Below, piece after piece: positions 54,582 to 62,922 of a stretch of DNA of 64,000 bases. Position 1 is the stretch's first letter. Every line of letters starts with the position of its first letter. Made by a program: the position numbers and the translations under genes. The DNA comes from an uncultured Eubacteriales bacterium (lineage in GTDB: Bacteria > Bacillota > Clostridia > Lachnospirales > Lachnospiraceae). The stretch spans positions 1 through 64,000 of the forward strand of contig CASDVE010000016.1 of assembly GCA_949284175.1 (NCBI GenBank). Direction: 5' to 3'. Under the pieces are notes generated by a model. The model was not told where the DNA came from. It searched no databases and saw only the letters and a list, made by a program, of their open reading frames with translations.

Positions 54582-57110
54582 CTACTGTCCTTTCTCACAT
54601 CGAAATTCATGAATATTAAGCCTCTCTCCATCGGTTTCTATAAAAATTGCTCCACTCTTTCCTGTTTCATATATCTTTGTTCCTTGTTTTTGCAACCGTT
54701 CTATGGTTTCTATATTAGGATGTCCATATCGATTGCCCACACCATAAGAAATAAGTGCATACTTTGGACAGACCTTTTCTAAAAAGGCACTGCTGGATGA
54801 ATGTTTGGAACCATGATGCCCAACCTTTAATACCGTACAAGGCTTTACTTGTTCTAACAGCTCCTCTTCTCTATCTTCTCCCATATCCCCAGTAAAAACT
54901 CCACAAAATTCTTTATATTGTAAAAAAAAGACTTGAGAATTATCATTTCGATTATCCTTTTGTGCAGTTCTAGCAGGAGAAATCCATTGAAATTCTATCT
55001 CTTTCTCTCTCATCCGATCCCCCTCTGCTAAATAGTAAATCTTTGTTCCATATTGTAATGCTAATTGTTCTAGCTCTCTATATTCTTCATCCTTTTCTTC
55101 TAACTTCGGTAAAAAGAGTTGTTTAATCTTGATTTTTCCAAAAAGCTGTTCCATCCCATTGTAATGATCGGCATCTAAATGGGTAACAATGGCTCCTTCT
55201 AACGATGTAATTCCATAATAATGTAACATAGGAAGTAAACGATACGTTCCCACATCTTTTACATCAGAACTTCCTCCATCCAACAGATACACATGACGGT
55301 TAGGGAATTGGAATAAAAGACCATCTCCTTGTCCTACATCAGCACAGATAATTCGCATACGTTTTTGTCTATCCATGGGCTTATAAGCACTCATTGGTTG
55401 TATCATAAAAAGTTCATAGGGGATATCAAAGCATAAAAACGCCATGCCAAACAATAGAAAAATATACAGTTTTTTCTTTTCTCTCTTTTTCCAAAGCACG
55501 CCTATAATAATGAAAACAACATAATACATAATATAAAATCGGATGGGTAATTCTCCAGTCACATAAAAGGAGTTTGGGATGCGATCCATACCTTCACATA
55601 GAAATTCATATATAGTTAAAATAACGACAGCTGGATACAAACATAACTTCCCCCAAAAGAGAGAAAACATGCTAATAACACCACCTATCATAGCACTTGG
55701 CAGGAGAAAGGACATGGATGGTATTACAAATAAATTAAAAAAAATACTATATACAGAAATCCCATAAAATGTATGAATCAATACTGGTAACGTTACAATC
55801 TGTATGGATAAACTGATAAAAAAACTTTCCTGTAATCCTTGTATTACTCCCTGGTACCACTGATTTCCTTCTTGTATCTCTCCGGTCTTCCGATTCATCC
55901 TCTCCTTTTTCTTTTCTTGTTTTCCAATTTCATTTTCTGCCCTATTCTCTCTTTTTTGCATGACATGTTCTTTAAAATAAACAGGATAACAGACTCCGAT
56001 GCCAAGAATCGCTCCAAAAGACAATAAAAAGCCCGTATCCGTTATGCAGTAGGGATTTTGCAAAATTAAAATTCCAGCGGATAGACTCATTGCGGTTATC
56101 ATATCATAACTGCGTCCTATGATTTCACCAACTAAAAAGACAACAAGCATAACAAATGCTCTGACAACAGATGCACTTTTCCCGATCATCAAACAATATA
56201 AAACTAAAAATCCAATGGCAATCCCTCCTGATATAAAATAAGCCATCCCTCTTTTTCTCATATTCTGAAATAGATTCCTTCCTACCAGTGCAATATGCAG
56301 TCCCGAAATTGCAAGAATATGGGCAATTCCTTGTTCTTGATACAGCTGTTTTATATGGGCATCTAATTCACTTTTCTCCCCTGTTACCATCGCCATCAAA
56401 AGACCTGCACTCTTTTTTGAAAGCACCTGTTGATATCCATTGTTAATTTTTCTCTTAATCTCTTCTAATCCCTCCAATAACCTGCTATATCTTCGGCTTT
56501 TTCTTTTTATTTTTACTTTATTAACACAAAAAATCACACCTCTAGCCCTTTGATATTGTTTTTGATTGAATTGACCAGGATTGGTTGGCTCTTTTAACTC
56601 TTTTACAACACCTTGAAATACGATATGCTGTCCTAACTTTAAATTTTCCTCACTTCCATATAATAAGAGATCGCCTTTTAATGCTTTCTTTCTCTTTTCT
56701 TTCATATCTTCATACTCTAACTCTGTATCAATAAAAATTGTAGGTCTTTGACAGCGATACGTTATACCATACTGTCCTTCTTGTTTTTCAACGATCTTCC
56801 CTACTCCCCGTATGCTCTTGCCATCATAACATCCCTTTGGCATCTGAAACTGCATGGCAAACATAACATGATGAATCGCTCCAAATAAAAAAATAAGAAA
56901 AAAAAGAAACAGCCGTATTTTTGACATACGCTGTTTCTTTTCTTTCTTTTTATCATATAAGAGAATCTTTTTTCTTCTCCACCATAGGATTCCACATCCA
57001 GCAAACAAGAATAAGATAGGGAACACCATGTTTCCTTTTGCGTATTGTCCATATACCTCTCCAAGTACAAGACTACTTACTGCAAAAAAGAATGGTCTTT
57101 TTTCTATCAC
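54582..57110 (-). CDS. comEC: DNA internalisation protein ComEC/Rec2
   Basis: The 842-residue membrane protein has an N-terminal DUF4131 part with two or three helices, then the competence domain (~230-540: ILAISGLHIALVGR with the conserved GLH, GKSASVVRAFVMLVVFLVGEIIGR) and a C-terminal metallo-beta-lactamase-like domain (~590-835: CADVGQGDGLLFQF, VTHLDADHYNGMEQL, GDMGEDREEELL, LKVGHHGSKHSS). It forms the channel for single-stranded DNA in transformation; the C-terminal domain is the probable nuclease. It is last in the comEA-led operon. Confidence 0.95.
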   Translation of the reverse strand: MIEKRPFFFAVSSLVLGEVYGQYAKGNMVFPILFLFAGCGILWWRRKKILLYDKKKEKKQRMSKIRLFLFFLIFLFGAIHHVMFAMQFQMPKGCYDGKSIRGVGKIVEKQEGQYGITYRCQRPTIFIDTELEYEDMKEKRKKALKGDLLLYGSEENLKLGQHIVFQGVVKELKEPTNPGQFNQKQYQRARGVIFCVNKVKIKRKSRRYSRLLEGLEEIKRKINNGYQQVLSKKSAGLLMAMVTGEKSELDAHIKQLYQEQGIAHILAISGLHIALVGRNLFQNMRKRGMAYFISGGIAIGFLVLYCLMIGKSASVVRAFVMLVVFLVGEIIGRSYDMITAMSLSAGILILQNPYCITDTGFLLSFGAILGIGVCYPVYFKEHVMQKRENRAENEIGKQEKKKERMNRKTGEIQEGNQWYQGVIQGLQESFFISLSIQIVTLPVLIHTFYGISVYSIFFNLFVIPSMSFLLPSAMIGGVISMFSLFWGKLCLYPAVVILTIYEFLCEGMDRIPNSFYVTGELPIRFYIMYYVVFIIIGVLWKKREKKKLYIFLLFGMAFLCFDIPYELFMIQPMSAYKPMDRQKRMRIICADVGQGDGLLFQFPNRHVYLLDGGSSDVKDVGTYRLLPMLHYYGITSLEGAIVTHLDADHYNGMEQLFGKIKIKQLFLPKLEEKDEEYRELEQLALQYGTKIYYLAEGDRMREKEIEFQWISPARTAQKDNRNDNSQVFFLQYKEFCGVFTGDMGEDREEELLEQVKPCTVLKVGHHGSKHSSSSAFLEKVCPKYALISYGVGNRYGHPNIETIERLQKQGTKIYETGKSGAIFIETDGERLNIHEFRCEKGQ

Positions 57111-57141
57111 AATTCTCTCCTATTTTTTTATCATAACTACT

Positions 57142-58089
57142 TTAATGCTTTTTTTTCATAATATCAAGATTTCTTTCAAAAGTGCCGTCAAACGGTATGG
57201 TTTCCCGATATTTTGCAACTCTTTGTCCTTCAATTGTAAATTGCACTTTATTAATTGTTGGAAGTTCCACTAAAGAATCCACAATGGAATACACAACTAA
57301 CTCATCATTCACACCAGGAACACCATTTAAGAACTTGGCATTTAAGTCCACATAACATACCCCATCTTTCAATGACGTTTTAATTACCTTTGTTCCTTCT
57401 GGTATTGTACTTTGTAACTTTGAGTCCTTTGGCCCTTCAATCAACTGCTCAATCACTTTTTTTTCTATTGGACTATTGCTTTCCATATCGAGCTGTGTCT
57501 GATATTCCACCAACTTTTCTCCTGAAGAGTCAGCAAAATACAAGCTGATCTCACCATAAACTCCATAACTGCTAAGTCCTGTATCTTCACTAATGAAGCT
57601 ATCTCCATTCATGATGCCCACGACTTGATTATCTTGATTGGTGATCGGTTGTCCATTAATAGTAATTTCCACATTGGAAACCCGAGGCAGTTGTGTCACG
57701 CTCTTTACAATGGCAGCTCTGCATAAAATCTCCATGGTAGGCTCTAATTTTGCATATCCAGCACTAAAGTCCAAAGAAATATAGCTATCTTGTAAGCTGA
57801 CTTTTTGAAATCCCATAGAATCCGTAATGACTGCTTTATATTCGGATAAGTCTGGAGATTCCTTTAACTGTTTCATGATCATTTTAACCGCTTCTTCATC
57901 TCCACTGGGTTTTTTTGGAAATTCATACCAATATTCTAAAAGCCCCGTACTGTCTGAATTTAAATAATATAAAGTCACACCACTCTCTTCATCCATAGTT
58001 TCTGTATACGTGCTTTTCTCTTCTCCACAGCTAGAAAGCACCACAAGCATGAAACACAACATGGTGATATAACAAACGCTTCGTTTCAT
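57142..58089 (-). CDS. GerMN-domain lipoprotein
   Basis: The 315-residue protein has a lipoprotein signal (MKRSVCYITMLCFMLVVLSSC, Cys21) and two GerMN (sporulation/germination) domains: ~40-165 (KMIMKQLKESPDLSEYKAVI, LDFSAGYAKLEPT, AAIVKSVTQLPRVSNVEITINGQ) and ~180-310 (VIEQLIEGPKDSKLQSTIPEGTKV, YVDLNAKFLNG, YSIVDSLVELPTINKVQFTIEG). It has the same layout as B. subtilis GerM, a sporulation and germination lipoprotein, though the operon with a two-component system suggests a vegetative envelope role like LpqB. It follows the kinase gene by 15 bases. Confidence 0.85.
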   Translation of the reverse strand: MKRSVCYITMLCFMLVVLSSCGEEKSTYTETMDEESGVTLYYLNSDSTGLLEYWYEFPKKPSGDEEAVKMIMKQLKESPDLSEYKAVITDSMGFQKVSLQDSYISLDFSAGYAKLEPTMEILCRAAIVKSVTQLPRVSNVEITINGQPITNQDNQVVGIMNGDSFISEDTGLSSYGVYGEISLYFADSSGEKLVEYQTQLDMESNSPIEKKVIEQLIEGPKDSKLQSTIPEGTKVIKTSLKDGVCYVDLNAKFLNGVPGVNDELVVYSIVDSLVELPTINKVQFTIEGQRVAKYRETIPFDGTFERNLDIMKKKH

Positions 58090-58104
58090 CTTTCTTTCTC
58101 CCTC

Positions 58105-59496
58105 CTACGCAACATAGTTCAAAGGAAGGCGAATGGTAAATGTGGTTCCTTCCCCTTCTTTGCTATACAGCTTGATAGCACCTTTGTGCATAAGAATTGC
58201 ATTTCTTGTAATAGATAGACCTAGACCTGTACCGCCAGTTTCTCTTGAACGGGCTTTATCCACACGATAAAACCGCTCAAAGATTTGCTCTTGGCAATCC
58301 TCTGGGATTCCAACACCAGAATCCGCTATTTTTACATAGAAATACTTATGATCGGAATTTAATGATACACGAATCCATCCATTATCCACATTATATTTAA
58401 TGGCATTTTCCACAAGGTTTGAAAATGCTAATGATAACTTCACTTCATCAATCTCAGCTACAACTGGTCGAAAGCTCTCAAAGACAATCTCAATATTCCT
58501 TTTTGCAGCTAACGGACGCAATCGTTTTAATAGCACCTCTAACATTTCATTGATATTGATTTGTGCGATATTCAGTGTGGAGGCTTTTTTATCCATCTTT
58601 ACAAGAGCTAACAGATCATTGATGATCTTATTCTCTCTTTCAATTTCATCTGCAATATCCACTAAAAATTCTCGATATAACTCAGCTGGCACATTCTCTT
58701 GAGAAAGTAAAGAATCCGCAAGAACTTTCATGGAAGTAATCGGAGTCTTTAATTCATGAGAAACATTGGAAACAAATTCTTGCCTTGAATTTTCTACCGC
58801 TTGAATTTTAGAGGTAATATCATTCATCGCCACCGCCATCTTTTGCACTTCAATATACCCTTTTACCGGTATTTTATCATCCAAATGACCATCTGCCATG
58901 TGATGAATGGCATTGGTAAACATTTGAAGTCGCTTTGTCAAAACACTTCCAAGCCCCCAGCCAATCAACGCAGATAAAATGAAGAAGAGAACATATAATG
59001 TTTTGCCTCGCTCTTGAACCGCATTCGTTGTGGAACTGATATCTTTTATTGATATGGTTGCTGATACAAGACCCATATACTTTTTTGCATCTGAGTCAAA
59101 AATAGGAACCATAACCTCTGCATAATCTTTTTCTACCGTATAAGATTTTATATTATCTCCACGCATCATATGAATTGCTTCTTCGGTAATCAGATATTTA
59201 TTTTGATCCAAACCATAAGAATCTTTAATAATGCGAAAATTCTTATCCATAATAAGAATTCTTCCTTCTAATACGTTGGCAAGTTGATCCACTTCCACAT
59301 TGAGATCACTATTTTGATCCTGTATTAAAAAATTTGCGGTAAACACTTGATTTGCAAGCATATTACACTGCAATTGTACTTGATTTATTTTTTGTTCTAA
59401 CGCTTTTTTATAATAGGATCTTTGTAAACCCTTTCCAAAGATTAGAACCAGTATCATTGTCAAGGAAAAAAAGGAAAGAAATACAGCAAATTTCAT
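58105..59496 (-). CDS. Membrane sensor histidine kinase
   Basis: In this 463-residue protein an N-terminal helix (4-22), an extracytoplasmic sensor region (~30-165), a second helix (~167-186) and a HAMP linker (LTKRLQMFTNAIHHMADGHL) lead to the kinase: H-box FVSNVSHELKTPITSM with His247, N-box AFSNLVENAIKYN, DSGVGIPEDCQEQIFERFYRVD and GGTGLGLSITR. Layout is of the PhoR/WalK class without a PAS domain. ATG 59496 has only AAAGAG close by; the frame is open a little further up, so a non-ATG start nearer the regulator gene is possible. It forms a pair with the 59516 regulator. Confidence 0.9.
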   Translation of the reverse strand: MKFAVFLSFFSLTMILVLIFGKGLQRSYYKKALEQKINQVQLQCNMLANQVFTANFLIQDQNSDLNVEVDQLANVLEGRILIMDKNFRIIKDSYGLDQNKYLITEEAIHMMRGDNIKSYTVEKDYAEVMVPIFDSDAKKYMGLVSATISIKDISSTTNAVQERGKTLYVLFFILSALIGWGLGSVLTKRLQMFTNAIHHMADGHLDDKIPVKGYIEVQKMAVAMNDITSKIQAVENSRQEFVSNVSHELKTPITSMKVLADSLLSQENVPAELYREFLVDIADEIERENKIINDLLALVKMDKKASTLNIAQININEMLEVLLKRLRPLAAKRNIEIVFESFRPVVAEIDEVKLSLAFSNLVENAIKYNVDNGWIRVSLNSDHKYFYVKIADSGVGIPEDCQEQIFERFYRVDKARSRETGGTGLGLSITRNAILMHKGAIKLYSKEGEGTTFTIRLPLNYVA

Positions 59497-59515
59497 ACTC
59501 TTTAAGCTATTCAGC

Positions 59516-60220
59516 TTAATTTTGAGCTTGGAAATAATATCCTACACCCCATTTCGTATGTATATATTTCGGATCTCCTGGATTATCCTCGATTTTCTCA
59601 CGAAGTCTACGAATATGAACATCTACGGTTCTCACATCGCCCGGATAGTCATATCCCCATACTGTATTTAATAATTTTTCTCTGCTGTATACTTTCTCTG
59701 GATTTGTAATTAACAATTCCACTAGATCAAATTCCTTTGCTGTCAAATTGACTTCTTTTTCACCAATATAAACTCTTCGGCTTTCACAATCAATCTTAAG
59801 GTTTCCAGATGTAATCACTCGTTGCTGTTGTTCTGCGGTTACCTGCTTGCTACTTCTTCTTAAAATGACTTTGATTCTAGCTTTTACCTCTAAAATATTA
59901 AATGGTTTCGTTATATAATCATCTGCCCCGTATTCAAGACCTAAAATTTTATCCATGTCATCGCCTTTGGCTGTCAACATGATAATTGGGACATCCGAAA
60001 ACTCACGAATCTGTTGACAGACCTCAAAGCCTGTAAGTTTTGGCAACATCACATCTAAAAGGATGATATCATAGGTATTATTCTTTGCCATAGTAAGAGC
60101 CTCTTCTCCGTCATAGGCACAGTCTACCTGCATATCATCCTGTTCCAAACTGAATTTAATTCCTTTCACAATCAGTTTTTCATCATCCACTACTAATACT
60201 TTTCTTCCCATTCTTTCCAT
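59516..60220 (-). CDS. OmpR-family response regulator
   Basis: The 234-residue protein has a receiver domain with VVDDE, phospho-acceptor Asp56 in ILLDVMLPKL, the switch MLTAKGDD and Lys in ITKPFN, followed by an OmpR winged helix (LTAKEFDLVELLITNPEKVYSREKLL, VDVHIRRLREKIE, WGVGYYFQ). It is phosphorylated by the adjacent kinase and binds DNA as a dimer. The start is ATG 60220 behind AGGTGA (close) or ATG 60211. It lies 5 bases after comEA ends. Confidence 0.93.
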   Translation of the reverse strand: MERMGRKVLVVDDEKLIVKGIKFSLEQDDMQVDCAYDGEEALTMAKNNTYDIILLDVMLPKLTGFEVCQQIREFSDVPIIMLTAKGDDMDKILGLEYGADDYITKPFNILEVKARIKVILRRSSKQVTAEQQQRVITSGNLKIDCESRRVYIGEKEVNLTAKEFDLVELLITNPEKVYSREKLLNTVWGYDYPGDVRTVDVHIRRLREKIEDNPGDPKYIHTKWGVGYYFQAQN

Positions 60221-60225
60221 TCACC

Positions 60226-60888
60226 TCAGCGTACTATAATCAGATCTTTTATATTTTGGAAAACTCCATCTTTAATTCCCCTTATCTCTTTTAATTCCTC
60301 AATTGTTTGGAATCTACCATGTTCTTCCCGATACGTTAAAATAGCACCCGCTTTGGATGCTCCGATTCCCGGAAGTGTCATCAGCTGTTCTTTCGTCGCT
60401 GTGTTCAAATCGACTTTATCCCCGCCTTGACCGTCTTGTTTTATTACATCTGATTGTTGTGTGCCATGATTCAAACCCACTTCATCATTTTTTAAACTTT
60501 CGCCCTCTTTTGGAATATAGATCTGTTGCCCATCCATTACTCTCTCGGCTAAATTAATTCCATTTCGGTCGGCAGTTTTTAAAAAACCACCCGCTTTTTT
60601 AACAGCATCGTTGACTCTAGATCCATCGACTAAAGCGTAAACATCTGGATGTTTTACAGCACCACATACATAAACATATAAAAGTACTTCATCCGTTTTT
60701 TCGCTTTCCTTTTGTTGTACCACCGTTGTTACTTGGTCATCCAACGAATTATCTGTCGTCTGTTCGACCTGTTTTAGCAAAATCTCATTTTGGGAACTGC
60801 CACAGGCTGTAAGAATTACAACTGTCAGGATTAAAAATAAATATAGGAACACGCCCTTCTTTATACAATGATTGCTGAACAAATACAT
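60226..60888 (-). CDS. comEA: ComEA-like DNA-binding lipoprotein
   Basis: The 220-residue protein starts at ATG 60888 behind GAAAGGAGT. An N-terminal signal ends in a lipobox (ILTAC, Cys29), followed by a SLBB-type domain (~68-130: VYVCGAVKHPDVYAL, VNDAVKKAGGFL, GQQIYIPKEGE) and a C-terminal helix-hairpin-helix pair (~158-220: VDLNTATKEQLMTLPGIG, GRFQTIEELKEIRGI). It binds incoming DNA outside the membrane and passes it to ComEC. ComEA is usually held by a membrane helix; here it appears lipid-anchored. Confidence 0.9.
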   Translation of the reverse strand: MYLFSNHCIKKGVFLYLFLILTVVILTACGSSQNEILLKQVEQTTDNSLDDQVTTVVQQKESEKTDEVLLYVYVCGAVKHPDVYALVDGSRVNDAVKKAGGFLKTADRNGINLAERVMDGQQIYIPKEGESLKNDEVGLNHGTQQSDVIKQDGQGGDKVDLNTATKEQLMTLPGIGASKAGAILTYREEHGRFQTIEELKEIRGIKDGVFQNIKDLIIVR

Positions 60889-60999
60889 ACTCCTTTCATT
60901 GTATAACAGATTTCAAGATACACTTTATCCAGTGTATAGCGTTGTATTTATTGTACCGAATCTTTAGTTGGTTTGCAACTAATAAATCTTACTAATTGC

Positions 61000-61440
61000 T
61001 TACGATTTCCAATGAAACAAAGAAATCCCGCCAACTGCCAATAAAACCCCTAATAATTTTGTCCATTGAAACTCTGCTTTTTGAGCTCCAAATAATCCAA
61101 ACAACTCAATGAGATAGGCTACAAAAATCTGGGCAACTACAATAACCAAAACTGCTTTTGCAGTCCCTAATTTTCCCATGGATAAAATAACCGTCCATGT
61201 AATCATAGCTCCAATCAGACCACCTAGTAACATATATTTATGATCAACACCCCATAACTGCATCACATTCGTTTCTTTTCTCTCCACAAAGAACCAAATA
61301 ACAAGACAGACTAAAAACCCAGTGAACTGAACAAAACTATTTGTAATCCACACTCCTGTTTGTTTGGTCACTCCTGTATTAAATACACCTTGAATTGACA
61401 TAAGTGCTCCTGAAATGAGAGCAATGATAAATCCTAGCAT
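61000..61440 (-). CDS. DMT superfamily YdcZ-like membrane protein
   Basis: The 146-residue protein consists of about five hydrophobic helices (LGFIIALISGALMSIQGVFNTGV, LLGGLIGAMITWTVILSMG, AVLVIVVAQIFVAYLIELFGLFG, LLGVLLAVGGISLFHW). This is the single-domain DUF606/YdcZ family of the drug/metabolite transporter group. Substrate unknown; half-length members must work as oligomers. The start at 61440 is preceded by AGGAGGTTATGTTTTT. It is transcribed alone. Confidence 0.85.
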   Translation of the reverse strand: MLGFIIALISGALMSIQGVFNTGVTKQTGVWITNSFVQFTGFLVCLVIWFFVERKETNVMQLWGVDHKYMLLGGLIGAMITWTVILSMGKLGTAKAVLVIVVAQIFVAYLIELFGLFGAQKAEFQWTKLLGVLLAVGGISLFHWKS

Positions 61441-61524
61441 AAAAACATAACCTCCTTTTTCAATTTCTTCTATCAGTATGTCCCTCTGCTTTCCATTTAT
61501 TCTTTTTTATATAATTTATATGAC

Positions 61525-61557
61525 AAAAGGCAATTTTGAGCCTTACTCAAAATTGCC
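61525..61557 (-). terminator. Terminator of the orphan SBP gene
   Basis: On the minus strand GGCAATTTTGAG pairs over 12 bp with CTCAAAATTGCC around TAAGG, followed by TTTTG. Confidence 0.8.
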
Positions 61558-61583
61558 TCCACATGAAAAATTTTTATACTTTC

Positions 61584-62840
61584 TTATTCTTTATTTTCAA
61601 ACATCTCCATCTTTTTTTGCACTTCATTTAATTGCTTAGAAACGGTCGCTCCATTCCAAATATTATTATTCACAATCTTCATATCATTCCAAAATTCCTG
61701 TGCATTTTCTGCCTTCGGTATAGGAAAGCTCTTTTCATATTGACGATAAATTGTGTTTAATTGTTCATTTTCATACAAAATCCCTTTTTTAGAGGATGGC
61801 AAACCAACCGTATCATACTGCTGATTGGCAAATTCATAGGATAAGTAACTAGCAAATAATTCCGATGCCTTTGGCTGCTTTGAACCTTCATTCACTACGG
61901 CTAATTGGGTAGTAGATAGCCCGTAAGACTCCATTTCCTTTGTCAGATCTGGTAACAGAGCTATTTTATATGGGCTATTTTTTCTTTGATGCCGAAGAGC
62001 ATCTATCTTACAAATGGCAAACAAGGCTTCTTCTTGTTCAATACTTTCTAATACCGAACTATAATCTGCTGTTTTCATCGTTCCTACGGGCAGGTTACTA
62101 AGCTCTTGAAAATATTGCATCGCCTCAATAGTCTGATAATTATTAATTTTAAAAATGGATTCCTCATCCCCTGTTTCTCCAAACAACCGAATATCCGTTC
62201 CCAAAAACATAAAATTTGTATAGGGATCGGTTAAATCCCATTTAAATAAGGTAGTATTATCTTTCTCATCTGAAAACTGTTCTCCATACTCCAACATCTC
62301 ATCAAAAGTTCTTGGAGGATATTTTATATATTCAGACTGATATAACAAGAAACATGTATTAAAATAAAGAGGGTATCCATATACTCCATCCTTTAAGCTG
62401 GAGGCTAAAATGGCTGTTTTTGGATAATTTTCCTTTAAAAATTGTTCATTAAACAGGATAATGGGCTTTGCCACTCCAAGCTCTTTTGCCTGCTTTAGCT
62501 GATCGTTGGAAATTAAATAGAGATCTGGCCCTTTTCCATTTCTAGTTTTTGTGGCAATCTCTTTTAAATAATTAGATTTTTTTACTTGTGTATAAGTAAT
62601 CTTAATGGAATATTTTTCTTCAAACGCCTCGGATGCCTCCAATAAAAATTGTTCGTCCGCATTTTTTGAATACCATACATTTATTTCTGCATTTTTCTCA
62701 ACATCAAAGTCTTTTTGTAAACTTTCATAGCTCATTTTTCCATTCTTAGCACTTTGCTTTGCTTGTTCTTTGCACCCAGAGATAGAAACGATGCTAAGAG
62801 CAAGAGCAAAGATAATAAACATTCTTTTCTTTTTTTTCAC
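61584..62840 (-). CDS. Orphan extracellular solute-binding lipoprotein
   Basis: The 418-residue protein probably starts at GTG 62840 behind GGTGGAGTGTTGC; the ATG at 62861 has no better site. The signal peptide ends in ISGC (Cys23). The rest is a family 1 solute-binding protein: VWYSKNADEQFLLEASEAFEEKYSIKITY, KGPDLYLISNDQL, YGYPLYFNTCFLLYQ, FAICKIDALRH. No permease or ATPase gene lies beside it, so the partner transporter must be elsewhere, or it serves as a sensor subunit. The ligand (sugar or other) cannot be told. Confidence 0.85.
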   Translation of the reverse strand: MKKKKRMFIIFALALSIVSISGCKEQAKQSAKNGKMSYESLQKDFDVEKNAEINVWYSKNADEQFLLEASEAFEEKYSIKITYTQVKKSNYLKEIATKTRNGKGPDLYLISNDQLKQAKELGVAKPIILFNEQFLKENYPKTAILASSLKDGVYGYPLYFNTCFLLYQSEYIKYPPRTFDEMLEYGEQFSDEKDNTTLFKWDLTDPYTNFMFLGTDIRLFGETGDEESIFKINNYQTIEAMQYFQELSNLPVGTMKTADYSSVLESIEQEEALFAICKIDALRHQRKNSPYKIALLPDLTKEMESYGLSTTQLAVVNEGSKQPKASELFASYLSYEFANQQYDTVGLPSSKKGILYENEQLNTIYRQYEKSFPIPKAENAQEFWNDMKIVNNNIWNGATVSKQLNEVQKKMEMFENKE

Positions 62841-62922
62841 GCAACACTCCACCCTTTCCATTTTGTTGATCCCATGGAATCATACATAGAAGCGAGCTAG
62901 AAGAAAAGAAAAAAATTTTATC

